A DNA stretch of 64,000 nucleotides from Sphingomonas sp. BK345 (GCF_014193845.1 NZ_JACHZX010000002.1:434001-498000), one strand, 5' to 3'. Positions 26,201 through 34,107 are shown, counted from the first letter of the stretch. The notes: generated by a model from the letters alone, not told the origin. Numbers and translations: made by a program.

Positions 26201-26727
26201 GCGCAGCAGCAGAGCGTGGGCGGCTGCTCCACGCCCTGTTCGAGCGGTTGCCCCCGCTCGCGCCCCAGCGTCGCGCCGCAGCCGCGGCAGCGTGGCTCGC
26301 CCAGCGCGGCGTCGCCGAGCCGGCATCGATGGTAGCGGCGGTGCTCGCGGTGCTCGACGACCCGGCGCTCGCCCCCCTGTTCGGACCGGACTCGCTCGCC
26401 GAGGCGCCGATCAGCGCGACGCTGCCGTCGGGGCGCGTGATCTCGGGCACGGTGGACCGGCTGCTGCTCGGCGACAGCGTGGTGCGCGTGATCGACTACA
26501 AATCGTCGCGCGTCGTCCCGGAGAGCGCCGCCGTCGTGCCCGACTATCACCTGCGCCAGATGGCCGCCTATGCCGCCGCGCTGGAGGTGATCGTGCCCGG
26601 CGCGCGCGTCGAGGCGGCGCTGCTCTACACCGCAGCGGCGCGGCTGATCGTGTTGCCCGAGGACCAGCTCGCCCCGGTCAAGCGCCGCTTGGCGGGGCCG
26701 GAGCAAAGCTTGGGGCTGGACGGTTGA
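23272..26727 (+). CDS. addA: double-strand break repair helicase AddA
   Basis: UvrD-type helicase subunit of AddAB, 1151 residues. Walker A is SASAGTGKTQVLAARV (about residues 25-40), with FTKAGAAEMAGRI (motif Ia), VDEAQDTN (motif II, about 403-410), FTVGDLKQAIFGFQGTDP (motif III, about 442-459), MTAHGAKGLQAPLVILAD (motif V, about 787-804) and a C-terminal nuclease with VIDYKSSR (about 1075-1082). Translation begins at GTG 23272 inside the end of addB. It is the last of six overlapping genes beginning with divL; trxA follows after 48 bp and may use its own promoter. Confidence 0.96.
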   Translation: MAERAVGPLPTLRGEQLRASRPEAHVWLSASAGTGKTQVLAARVFRLLLRDVEPGAILCLTFTKAGAAEMAGRINRQLAAWVRMDETELAADLLALGERTTPALIARARTLFAKVLDAPGGGLRIQTIHGFCQGLLAAFPIEAGLVPGFRPLEPREEALLRRQALSDLLVDAEREGRAAPVETIGRLSLRLGEQGAEQFLVACARAGAALEALPSGIAPFVRGQLGVPLGDLDSHVHDACGDDRVDRAALDTLAALNRGWGTKSGVERAEAIGAWLAAAPAERAATLDALHLVWARKDGEPQSFGKGRAPADPDYADHALRLHGWCGELLLLRSRAAYADLLGAALEVGREYARGYAAAKRRAGAVDFDDLIGAAVALLQQDGIGEWIRYKLDQQSEHVLVDEAQDTNVAQWTIVRALVDEYFVGRGVFAPSVRTLFTVGDLKQAIFGFQGTDPFTFLAAERHFQRKAGEVAGSDDMPDDERGLPFDRLSLTESFRSTAPVLEFVDAAIGQLGADALGSLETIPVHASRVAGPGAVILWPAIAAGTSEAEEDGEEGWADDAVRRNASNIARQVRDWLRPVEDGGLLLGSKGRGLRPEDVMILVKRRGELAQLLVARLYAEGVPVAGVDRLRLSAPLAVQDLLAAIRFVLQPEDDLSLASLLVSPLIGWSQDELMARAVPREGGLWRHLQRTCGDAVAPVAALLASADYDTPYRFLEQLLSGPLDGRRKLLGRLGEEARDPIEELLNAALDFELDSTPSLQRFLDWFERDEVEIVRDAAAPLDAVRVMTAHGAKGLQAPLVILADATADPDATPRSVLAWTPEGLEAAIPVFRPRATERAGAIDAALAAAEQREREEHWRLFYVAATRAEERLVIAGSLSAKWQGVPPEASWYAATARTFDTLGVPATEEGGERTFLGHAPAAPVVARRATAASAPAAALPDWARRAAPEDAKPPRPLTPSSIGDDSVADPPPTPATSAAAERGRLLHALFERLPPLAPQRRAAAAAAWLAQRGVAEPASMVAAVLAVLDDPALAPLFGPDSLAEAPISATLPSGRVISGTVDRLLLGDSVVRVIDYKSSRVVPESAAVVPDYHLRQMAAYAAALEVIVPGARVEAALLYTAAARLIVLPEDQLAPVKRRLAGPEQSLGLDG

Positions 26728-26775
26728 GCCCGGGCACGCTGCGCCCTAGCTAAGGCGCTACGAAGGAGAAACACG

Positions 26776-27099
26776 ATGGCCACCAAGACGATCACCGACG
26801 CCAGCTTCCAGAGCGACGTGCTCCAGGCGGACAAGCCGGTGCTGGTCGACTTCTGGGCGGAATGGTGCGGGCCGTGCAAGATGATCGGGCCATCGCTCGA
26901 GGAGATCAGCGAGGAACTGGGCGAGCAGGTCACCATCGCCAAGCTCAACATCGACGACAATCCCGACGCACCGGGCCGCTACGGCGTGCGCGGTATCCCG
27001 ACCATGATCCTGTTCAAGGGCGGCGCGCCGGCCGCCACCAAGATCGGCGCCGAGCCCAAGGGCCGGATCAAGTCGTGGCTCGAGGGGGAACTCGCCTGA
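26776..27099 (+). CDS. trxA: thioredoxin
   Basis: General cytosolic disulfide reductase, 107 residues, the usual size of thioredoxin 1. The active site is WAEWCGPCKMIGP with Cys31 and Cys34, followed by the KLNIDDNPDAPGRYGVRGIPTMILF region with the cis-proline (about residue 75). GAAGGAG lies close before the ATG. It is downstream of addA, an arrangement also seen in other sphingomonads (recalled). A strong hairpin with a T-rich tail follows. Confidence 0.97.
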   Translation: MATKTITDASFQSDVLQADKPVLVDFWAEWCGPCKMIGPSLEEISEELGEQVTIAKLNIDDNPDAPGRYGVRGIPTMILFKGGAPAATKIGAEPKGRIKSWLEGELA

Positions 27100-27145
27100 G
27101 CCGCTGATCGCCGGACCGGGTCAGCCCGGTCTCCCGGCAGCCGTT

Positions 27146-27181
27146 GCCCGCGCCTAGGGATAGGCGCGGGCTTCGTTGTTT
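27146..27181 (+). terminator. intrinsic terminator after trxA
   Basis: An 11-bp perfect stem (27146-27156 with 27161-27171, CCCGCGCCTA type) with a GGGA loop, then TTCGTTGTTT. It separates trxA from the VapD-like gene. Confidence 0.75.
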
Positions 27182-27192
27182 CAGGGGGATGC

Positions 27193-27477
27193 ATGTACGC
27201 GATCGTGTTCGACCTCGACGCGACCATCCTCGAGCGACGCTATCCCAGCCCCTCGCTGCGTGATGCCTATCGCGAGGTGAGCGACGTGCTGCGCCATCAC
27301 GGCTTCGCGCAGCGCGATGGCGCCAGCCTCTATGTCAGCGAGGCCGCGAAGGCGGTCGACTGCGTGCTCGCGGTGCAGGACCTCAGCCGGCTGTGCGCCT
27401 GGTTCGCGCCGTCGGTGCTCGACATCCGCATGCTCCGCATCGACGAGGAGAGCGACCTATCCGCCGCGTTGCGGTGA
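27193..27477 (+). CDS. vapD: VapD-like ribonuclease family protein
   Basis: Small protein of 94 residues resembling the VapD family, Cas2-related ferredoxin-fold proteins with mRNA-cleaving activity in Helicobacter and Haemophilus. Seen: the opening MYAIVFDLDATIL (Asp7, Asp9), the helix DAYREVSDVLRHHGF (about residues 24-38), and the late conserved VDCVLAVQDLSRLCAWF and DIRMLRIDEESDLS (about 57-89). No antitoxin gene is adjacent: trxA is upstream behind a terminator and the convergent nagE is downstream. GGGG lies before the ATG. Whether it is a toxin here is unknown; the family call is fairly firm, the function is not. Confidence 0.75.
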   Translation: MYAIVFDLDATILERRYPSPSLRDAYREVSDVLRHHGFAQRDGASLYVSEAAKAVDCVLAVQDLSRLCAWFAPSVLDIRMLRIDEESDLSAALR

Positions 27478-27507
27478 GAGCAGGGCCGGTTGAGCCGCGG
27501 TCGAGGC

Positions 27508-27579
27508 GATCCTCCCCTGTGAGCGGAGTGCGGGCCCGTTGGCAAGCCAAAGCCGGCACTTCCCTTGCACGGGAGGATG
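27508..27579. repeat. intergenic inverted repeat between vapD and nagE
   Basis: Arms ATCCTCCC (27509-27516) and GGGAGGAT (27571-27578) bracket a GC-rich core with a GGCAAGCCAAAGCCGG-type fold. A second CTTCCTC ... GAGAGG pair follows up to the nagE stop at 27608. It lies between convergent genes and may act as a terminator for both. The outer arms recall the repeat at 9640-9692. Confidence 0.45.
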
Positions 27580-27607
27580 AACAATCTTCCTCCGCGATCC
27601 GAGAGGA

Positions 27608-29308
27608 TTAACTCAGTAGCGTTGCCGGCTCGCGAGCGAGCAGGTGGATCACGCCCTCGCTTGGCCGCGCCACCTGCCGCACGCCGGCGCCTCGTAGCGC
27701 CGCCTCGTTGACCGCGCCGCCGCCCAGTTCGACCCGTATCCGGCCGGCGTGGACGCTCGCTTCCCGCACGTTGCCGGCGCCACCGAGCGCAGCGAGCAGC
27801 GCCGGCGCCAGTATCACCGTAGTGGTGGCGGCCGCCGGCTCCTCGACCGCCGCGACGGCAACGCTGCCGCCCGCCGCCAGCGCGTCGCGGATCTCCACCG
27901 CGACGCTGTCGGCGATCGGGCCGAGCACCACCTGGAGCGCGGTCGGGGAGGGGCGGATCACGCCGCGCGCGCCGAGCGCCTTGAGCGCGGTCTCGTCCAC
28001 CGCCGCCTGGTCGCGCACGCCGAGCCGCAGCCGGGTGGTGCAGGCACCGACGTTGGTGAGGTTGGCGCCCCCGCCGAGCGCGCGCGCGAACGCCGCGCCG
28101 CGCTCTCCCGCCGCGACCGGTGCCGCGGTCGCGGCGGGCGCGTCGTCGCGCCCCGGCGTCTTGAGGTTGAGCCTGGCGATGAAGAAGCGGAACAGCCCGT
28201 AATAGAGCACGGCATAGACCGCGCCGACCGGCAGCAGCAGCAAGGGCCGCGTCGCCTTGGAGAAGTTGAGCACGTAGTCGAGCAGCCCGGCAGAGAAACC
28301 GAAACCGAGCTTCACGCCCAATCCCGCCATCAGCGACATCGACAGGCCGGTCAGCACCGCGTGCACCGCGTACAGGACGGGCGCGAGGAACATGAAGCTG
28401 AACTCGATTGGCTCGGTCACGCCCGTCAGCGCCGAGGTCAGCGCGAGGCTGAACAGCATGCCGCCCACTTCCTTGCGCCGGCCGCGCGGTGCGGCGTGAT
28501 ACATCGCAAGGCAGGCGGCGGGCAGGCCGAACATCATGATCGGGAAGAAGCCCGCCATGAACGCCCCGGCGCTCGGGTCGCCCGCGAAGAAGCGCCGCAG
28601 GTCGCCGTTGGCGCCGTGATAGTCGCCCATGACGAACCAGGCGATGTTGTTGATCAGATGGTGCAGACCCGTGACGAGCAGCAATCGGTTGAGCAGCCCG
28701 AACAGGAACAGCCCGACGCTGCCCGCGCCCGTGATCGCGTAGCTCAGCTGGTCGATCCCGCTGCTAATCCCCGCAAAGCCGAGCCCGACCGCGACCGCCA
28801 GCACCAGCCCGGCCACCCCGCTGACGATCGGCACGAATCGGCGCCCACCGAAGAAGGCGAGATACTCGGGCAGCTTCACGGTCGAGAAGCGATTGTAGAA
28901 GCCGCCCCCGACGAGGCCGGAGATGATCCCGATCGGCACGTCGAGCCGCGCGATCGCCTTGGCCTTCCACGCCGCGACCGCGAGGTCGACGCTCGCGCCG
29001 GTCAGCCCGGCCGTGGCTTCGGGCGGCACGGTCAGCAGCACCTTGCTCGCCTCCGTGGCGACGAGGAAGCACACCATGCCGGCGAGGCAGGCGGCGCCGT
29101 TGCCGTCGCGCGCGAAGCCGGTGGAGACGCCGATCGCGAACAGCAGCCCGAGGTGGTTGAAGATCGCGTCGCCCGCCGCGCTGACGAACGCGATGTTCAG
29201 CAGGTCGGGCTGGCCGAGCCGCAGCAGCAGGCCGGCGATCGGCAGCACCGCGATCGGCAGCATCAGCGCGCGGCCGAGCGGCTGGAGCGTTCCCAGGATC
29301 GACTTCAT
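27608..29308 (-). CDS. nagE: N-acetylglucosamine PTS permease, IIC-IIB with an extra IIB-like domain
   Basis: Inner-membrane component that imports GlcNAc and phosphorylates it to GlcNAc-6-P. The 566-residue product opens with the IIC domain (about 1-380, MKSILGTLQPLGRALMLPIA, LVTGLHHLINNIAW, GVTEPIEFSFMFLAP). A IIB domain follows with the phospho-Cys423 in NVGACTTRLRLGV. A second IIB-like segment (about 497-562) aligns with the first but has His520 at the Cys position. No IIA is attached; the IIA lies in the upstream fusion protein. The ATG at 29308 overlaps that gene's stop by ATGA. A much longer open frame exists upstream but is only a shadow. Confidence 0.92.
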   Translation of the reverse strand: MKSILGTLQPLGRALMLPIAVLPIAGLLLRLGQPDLLNIAFVSAAGDAIFNHLGLLFAIGVSTGFARDGNGAACLAGMVCFLVATEASKVLLTVPPEATAGLTGASVDLAVAAWKAKAIARLDVPIGIISGLVGGGFYNRFSTVKLPEYLAFFGGRRFVPIVSGVAGLVLAVAVGLGFAGISSGIDQLSYAITGAGSVGLFLFGLLNRLLLVTGLHHLINNIAWFVMGDYHGANGDLRRFFAGDPSAGAFMAGFFPIMMFGLPAACLAMYHAAPRGRRKEVGGMLFSLALTSALTGVTEPIEFSFMFLAPVLYAVHAVLTGLSMSLMAGLGVKLGFGFSAGLLDYVLNFSKATRPLLLLPVGAVYAVLYYGLFRFFIARLNLKTPGRDDAPAATAAPVAAGERGAAFARALGGGANLTNVGACTTRLRLGVRDQAAVDETALKALGARGVIRPSPTALQVVLGPIADSVAVEIRDALAAGGSVAVAAVEEPAAATTTVILAPALLAALGGAGNVREASVHAGRIRVELGGGAVNEAALRGAGVRQVARPSEGVIHLLAREPATLLS

Positions 29309-31785
29309 CGTGCGAACTCCCGTGCGAGCTGGCGGACCTCGGCGGCCCCCGCGCAGTCGAGCGCGGCGCGGGCGTGGTCGCGCGCGCGGATCATGTCGAG
29401 GTCGCGCACCAGCGCCTTGATGTCGGCGACCGCGGCGGGCGCGACCGACAGCTCGGTGACGCCGAGCCCGACCAGGATCGGTACCGCGAGCGGGTCGGAG
29501 GCGAGCCCGCCGCACACGCCGGTCCAGCGCGCGTGACGCGCCCCGCCCGCGACGGTCTGCTCGATCAGGCGCAGCACCGCGGGATGGAGCCCGTCGAGCG
29601 CCCCAGCGACGGCGGCGTTGCCGCGATCCATCGCCAGCGTATATTGGGTGAGATCGTTGGTGCCGATCGAGAGGAAATCGGCCTCGCGCGCGAGCTGTGC
29701 CGCGGTCACTGCGGCAGCGGGAGTCTCGACCATGATGCCGAGCTCGACGCCGTCGCCGCCGCCGACACGGTCGAGCGCCGCGCGCACCTGGCGCAGCTCG
29801 TCGAGTCCCACCACCATCGGCACCATGACGCGGCATTGGCCGGCAGGCCGGACGGCGAGGATCGCGCGCAGCTGGTCGTCGAGGATGTCGGGATGCGCCA
29901 GCCCGACGCGGATGCCGCGCAGGCCGAGCGCGGGATTCTCCTCTGGCCCGATCGGCAGATAGGGCGCGGGCTTGTCGCCGCCGATGTCGAGCAGGCGGAC
30001 GATCACCGGCCTGCCCGCCAGCGCGTCGGCGACCGCCTGATAGGCCGCGGTCTGCTCGGCGACGTCGGGGGCGGTGGCGCGGTCGAGGAACAGCAACTCG
30101 GTGCGCAGCAGGCCGCAGCCCTCGGCACCGTTGGCGGCGGCGACGCGCGCGTCCTCGGCCGACCCGCAATTGGCGACCACCTCGATTCGCGTGCCGTCGG
30201 CGGTGCGGCACTCCTCGGCGGCGCGTGCGCGCGCGGCGGCGCGGCGCTGTGCGACCACGGCAAGGCGTGCCTCGGCCGCGGCGACCAACTCGGGCGACGG
30301 CGTCGGGTGGAACCAACCGGCGCCCGCGTCGAGCACCACCTGCACGCCGTCGCGCACCGCGTTTAGCCCCGTCCCCAGCGCGACCAGCGCGGGCAGCCCG
30401 CGCGAGGCGGCAAGGATCGAGACGTGCGACGTCGGTCCACCCCGTTCGATCGCCAGTCCGGCGACCCGATCAAGGTCGAGCGCCATGAATTGCGAGGGCA
30501 ACAGGTCCTCGGCGAGCAGGATCGCACCATCGGGTAACGCGATCGTCTCATCCTCGGCGCCGATCAGCCGCGCGATGAGCTGGCGCTCGAGGTCGAGCAT
30601 GTCGGCGGCGCGCTCGGCGAGCCGTGCGTCGCCGCCGGCCTGCAAGGCCTCGGCCTGCGGGCGGATCGCACCGCGCCACGCGTGCGCCGCGCTGCTGCCG
30701 CGCGTGATTGCCATCAGCGTCATCGCGATCAGCTTGGGATCGTCGAGGATCGCGGCGTGCGCTTCGAGGATCGCGCGCGCGCTGCCCGCAGCGGCCTCCG
30801 CACGGTCGGTGAGGTCGGCAAGCAGCGCGCCGCGAGCGGACTCGAACGCCTCCTGTTCGGCGCTGACACCCTGTCCGGCCGCGACCACCGCCAGATCGGC
30901 CAGCCGCCAGCGCATCGCGGTGCCGATCGCCAGCCCCGGCGCGGCGGTCACTCCGGGAAGCGCGCCCGCCGGTACGTCGATCGGCGCGACCGGGCGCGCG
31001 ACCGGCGCCGCCGCGGCGGGTTCCTCTTCGATCCCGTGGAGGATCAGCGCCGCCACCGCGCTCACCGCCGCCTCGGCCTCGGCTTCGGCGCCGGTCGCGG
31101 CGATCGTCACCGTATCGCCACGCGCCACGGTCAGTGCGAGCAGGTCCACCGGGCTCGCCGCATTGGCGGTGACCGCACCGCGCGACAGCGTCACTGCGGC
31201 ACGGTGGCGACGCGCCTCGGCGGCGATCCGTGCAGCGGGGCGCGCGTGGATGCCGTGCGGCAGCGGAACGACGATCGTCTGCGACGCGCGCGCGCCGTCA
31301 GCCGCTTCCTCCGCGGCGACCGCCTCGCGCGCCACGAGCGTCAGCAGCGGCGCGCCGATCGCCACCGCCCCGGCCTCGGCGCGCCCGGCGATGGTGAAGC
31401 GCTCGCCGTTGGTGACGATCACCGGCGTGATCGCCGCCTGCGCCTCGCGCACGATCAGGTCGAGATCGAAGCGGATCAACGGCTGGCCGCGTGTCACCGT
31501 CGCGCCCGCCGCGACCAGAGGCTCGAACCCGCGACCGTCGAGCGCGACCGTATCGATCCCCAGATGGATCAGCAATTGCGCGCCCTCGGGCGTCTCCAGC
31601 GTGATCGCATGGCCGCTCGGCTGCACTACCAGCACGCGCGCGTCGCACGGCGCGACGAGCACGTTCCCGGTGGGGTCGATCGCCAGCCCGTCTCCCAGCA
31701 TCCGCTCCGCGAAGACCGCGTCGACGACCTCGTCGAGCGGGCTGACCCAGCCCTCCAATGGTGCGGTCAGCGAGATAGTGGCCAT
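29305..31785 (-). CDS. PTS fusion protein IIA(Glc-type)-HPr-Enzyme I
   Basis: Cytosolic phosphorelay protein of 826 residues carrying all soluble PTS parts needed by NagE. The IIA domain (about 1-150) has phospho-His74 in LLIHLGIDTV. HPr (about 170-255) has His180 in PLPHGIHARPAA. Enzyme I (about 275-820) has phospho-His454 in RGGPTSHVSILA, the LLRTELLFLDR and DIGGDKPAPYL motifs, and the C-terminal GVCGGLAS cysteine that acts on phosphoenolpyruvate. GGAG precedes the ATG at 31785. It lies 29 bp after nagA and overlaps nagE. It should act as a dedicated GlcNAc phosphorelay. Confidence 0.94.
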   Translation of the reverse strand: MATISLTAPLEGWVSPLDEVVDAVFAERMLGDGLAIDPTGNVLVAPCDARVLVVQPSGHAITLETPEGAQLLIHLGIDTVALDGRGFEPLVAAGATVTRGQPLIRFDLDLIVREAQAAITPVIVTNGERFTIAGRAEAGAVAIGAPLLTLVAREAVAAEEAADGARASQTIVVPLPHGIHARPAARIAAEARRHRAAVTLSRGAVTANAASPVDLLALTVARGDTVTIAATGAEAEAEAAVSAVAALILHGIEEEPAAAAPVARPVAPIDVPAGALPGVTAAPGLAIGTAMRWRLADLAVVAAGQGVSAEQEAFESARGALLADLTDRAEAAAGSARAILEAHAAILDDPKLIAMTLMAITRGSSAAHAWRGAIRPQAEALQAGGDARLAERAADMLDLERQLIARLIGAEDETIALPDGAILLAEDLLPSQFMALDLDRVAGLAIERGGPTSHVSILAASRGLPALVALGTGLNAVRDGVQVVLDAGAGWFHPTPSPELVAAAEARLAVVAQRRAAARARAAEECRTADGTRIEVVANCGSAEDARVAAANGAEGCGLLRTELLFLDRATAPDVAEQTAAYQAVADALAGRPVIVRLLDIGGDKPAPYLPIGPEENPALGLRGIRVGLAHPDILDDQLRAILAVRPAGQCRVMVPMVVGLDELRQVRAALDRVGGGDGVELGIMVETPAAAVTAAQLAREADFLSIGTNDLTQYTLAMDRGNAAVAGALDGLHPAVLRLIEQTVAGGARHARWTGVCGGLASDPLAVPILVGLGVTELSVAPAAVADIKALVRDLDMIRARDHARAALDCAGAAEVRQLAREFAR

Positions 31786-31814
31786 GGATGCTCCGGACGG
31801 GGGAAGGGGAGAAA

Positions 31815-32984
31815 TCAGGTGACGGGCTCGCCGTGCGCCTGCTGCGGCAGCACGACCCGCTCCTCGCCGCCGACCCAGGTGCCGAGCGGCTGGAGATCGG
31901 CGTCGAGCCGCACCCAGTCAGCGCGCAGCCCGACGGCGAGCGCGCCGCGCTCCGCCTCCAGGCCGAGGAAGGCGGCGGGGCTGGTCGCCGCCAGCGCTGC
32001 CGCAACCTCGGGCGCGAGGCCGAGCCGTCGCACCGCGTTGCGCACTGCGCCCGCCATGTCGAGGTCCGAGCCGGCCAACGTGCCGTCGGCGCCGACGCAG
32101 CGCCCGTCCTCGACGTGGATCGGCTTGCCCTGGAGCACGAAGTCCTTCCGCACCGCTCCCACGCAGGGCATCGCGTCGGACACCAGCATGAAGCGGTCGA
32201 CCGGACGCGCGCGCAGCGCAATGCGCAGCGCCGCGTCGTCGACGTGGAAGCCGTCGACGATGATCCCGCACCACGCATGCTGGTCGTCGAGCGAGGCGCC
32301 GACCACGCCGGGGGCGCGGTGCACCAGCGGCGACATCGCGTTGAACAGATGGGTCACGCCGGTCGCTCCCGCGGCGAAGGCGGCGGTGGCAGTGGCGTAG
32401 TCGGCGTCGGTGTGGCCGAGGCAGACGCGCACGCCGGCGCGCGCCAGCGTCGCGATCTGCTCGGCGGTCACGCGCTCCGGCGCCAGCGTCACCATCACCA
32501 CGCCGCGGCGGGGTTGAAGCAGCAGCGCCATCAATTCGTCGTCGAGCGGCTGGAAGCGCGCGGGATCGTGGATGCCTTTGCGCGCGAGGCTGAGCACCGG
32601 CCCCTCGACGTGCGTGCCGAGCACGCCCGGGACACCCGCCGCGATCGCCGCGTCGGTGGCGTCGAGCCCGCGCGCGATCACCGCGGGGCGGTCGCTGATC
32701 AGCGTCGGCATGAAGCCGGTGGTGCCGTACGGCGCATGCGCCGCGCCGATCGCCGCGATGCCCTCGACCGTCGGCGTGTCGTTGAAGAGCACGCCGCCGC
32801 CGCCGTTGACCTGCGTGTCGATGAAGCCGGGCATGACCCAGCCGCCGCCGAGGTCGACCGCCTCGCGCTCGGCACCGGCGCGCAACGCCGCGATCGTGCC
32901 GTCGGCGGCGACCTCGATCGTCGCCGCGTCGAGCACGCCGTCGCGCGTCGCGACCCGGCCGTTGCGGAAGCTGTGCGTCGTCAT
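31815..32984 (-). CDS. nagA: N-acetylglucosamine-6-phosphate deacetylase
   Basis: Removes acetate from GlcNAc-6-P to give glucosamine-6-P. The 389-residue amidohydrolase shows PGFIDTQVNGGGGVLFND (about 51-68), the metal-ligand glutamate in GTHVEGPVL, histidines in CLGHTDADY and GVTHLFNAM, and the catalytic Asp in MLVSDAMPCVG. The ATG at 32984 overlaps the upstream deaminase stop by ATGA, so the longer open frame is rejected. It works directly after NagE-mediated import. Confidence 0.96.
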   Translation of the reverse strand: MTTHSFRNGRVATRDGVLDAATIEVAADGTIAALRAGAEREAVDLGGGWVMPGFIDTQVNGGGGVLFNDTPTVEGIAAIGAAHAPYGTTGFMPTLISDRPAVIARGLDATDAAIAAGVPGVLGTHVEGPVLSLARKGIHDPARFQPLDDELMALLLQPRRGVVMVTLAPERVTAEQIATLARAGVRVCLGHTDADYATATAAFAAGATGVTHLFNAMSPLVHRAPGVVGASLDDQHAWCGIIVDGFHVDDAALRIALRARPVDRFMLVSDAMPCVGAVRKDFVLQGKPIHVEDGRCVGADGTLAGSDLDMAGAVRNAVRRLGLAPEVAAALAATSPAAFLGLEAERGALAVGLRADWVRLDADLQPLGTWVGGEERVVLPQQAHGEPVT

Positions 32985-34039
32985 AGCGTCTTGGTGACCT
33001 TGCTGAGATGGCGCGGCGAGTCGGGATCGAGCCCGCGCGCGACCGAGAGCGCGTTCGCCATGCGGTAGAAGCTCTGGATCATCAGCACCGGCTCGAGCGC
33101 GGGATGGTCGCGCAGCGCCGCGGGGCTGCCCGCACCGTCCTGCGCGGCGTCGGCGAGCGCGACCCGCGCGTCGCGCTGCGCGAACTCGGCCGCGGCCTCG
33201 CGCACGCCGTCGCCGGCCTGGTCCGAGGTGGCGAAGGCGATCAGCGGGAAGCCGGCGCCGACGATCGCCATCGGGCCGTGGCGCACCTCGGCGCTGCTGA
33301 ACGCCTCGGCGTGGAGCGCGCAGGTCTCCTTCAGCTTCAAGGCCGCCTCCTGCGCGATGCCGAAGCCGAGACCGCGTCCGATGACGAACAGGTTGCTGGC
33401 GTCGCGCAGTAGGTCCACCACGCCGCTCCAGTCGAGCGCCCAAGCGGCGCCGAGCCGCTCCGGCAACCGATCGAGGGCATCGGTCAGCGCCGCGTCCTGG
33501 CTCCACTCGGCGGTGAGCAGCGCCAGCGCAGCGAGCGCCGCGATGTACGACTTGGTCGCGGCGACCGAGCGCTCCGGTCCGGCCATCAGCGGCACCAGCG
33601 TGTCGGCGGTTTCGGCAAGCGGCGATGTGGTGTCGTTGACCAAAGCGACGACGTGTGCGCCGGCTGCCTTCTGCGCGGCGACGCTGGCGAGCAGGTCGGG
33701 GCTGCGCCCGCTCTGCGAGATGGCGATGCAGAGCCCGCCCGAGGGAGCGACGTCGGCGGCATAGACCGAGGCGACCGAGGGGGCGGCGGAGGCAACGGGG
33801 ACGCCGACGAACGTTTCGATTAGATATTTGCCGTAGGTCGCGGCGTGATCCGACGAGCCGCGCGCGCAGGTGACGACCACCGCCGGCGGGGCGGCGCGGA
33901 GCCGCTCGCCGAGCGCGGCGAGCGTCGCGCGATTGGCCTCGAGCAGCCGCGCCACCGCGGCGCCCGCCTCGGCCGCCTCGGCGTGCATCAGCGTGGCGGT
34001 CGCGTCCTTGGCCGGTGGCTGGTCGGTCGTCGCGATCAT
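32981..34039 (-). CDS. SIS-domain glucosamine-6-phosphate deaminase (NagB-II type)
   Basis: Converts GlcN-6-P to fructose-6-P and ammonia, ending the GlcNAc pathway. The 352-residue product has two sugar-isomerase (SIS) domains like the isomerase half of GlmS and lacks the glutaminase half, as in the NagB-II group that replaces classical NagB. Seen: VVVTCARGSSDHAATYGKYLIE (about 59-80), ISQSGRSPDLLAS, VIGRGLGFGIAQEAALKLKET and EVRHGPMAIV. The start at 34039 has GGGGAG upstream. An AT-rich 68-bp gap separates it from cutC and may hold a promoter. The assignment rests on fold plus operon context. Confidence 0.9.
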   Translation of the reverse strand: MIATTDQPPAKDATATLMHAEAAEAGAAVARLLEANRATLAALGERLRAAPPAVVVTCARGSSDHAATYGKYLIETFVGVPVASAAPSVASVYAADVAPSGGLCIAISQSGRSPDLLASVAAQKAAGAHVVALVNDTTSPLAETADTLVPLMAGPERSVAATKSYIAALAALALLTAEWSQDAALTDALDRLPERLGAAWALDWSGVVDLLRDASNLFVIGRGLGFGIAQEAALKLKETCALHAEAFSSAEVRHGPMAIVGAGFPLIAFATSDQAGDGVREAAAEFAQRDARVALADAAQDGAGSPAALRDHPALEPVLMIQSFYRMANALSVARGLDPDSPRHLSKVTKTL

Positions 34040-34078
34040 GCTGGGCTCCCCTGCCGTGCGGGACCGCAACGGCGTTTC

Positions 34079-34107
34079 CAGAGGGTTAAGTTATAAATTG
34101 GTATTGT
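34079..34107 (-). promoter_or_regulatory. AT-rich island before the deaminase-nagA-PTS genes
   Basis: The gap between cutC and the deaminase gene is strikingly AT-rich for this chromosome, with TATAA (on the minus strand TTTATAACTTAA). It contains the heptamer GGTATTG (plus strand 34100-34106), which recurs at 35966-35972 in the divergent promoter region of the same locus. It is a candidate internal promoter or operator; -35 and -10 boxes could not be set with confidence. Confidence 0.35.

Noticed and set aside
29309..30316. Very long minus-strand frame continuing upstream of nagE
   Set aside because: The extra 330 codons lie antisense-frame within the IIA-HPr-EI gene, are Arg-rich low-complexity, and nagE has a perfect ATGA-coupled start at 29308.
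30682..33068. Several long plus-strand frames opposite nagA, the deaminase and PTS genes
   Set aside because: Gln/Arg/Asp-rich antisense shadows; the minus strand carries well-conserved enzymes throughout.
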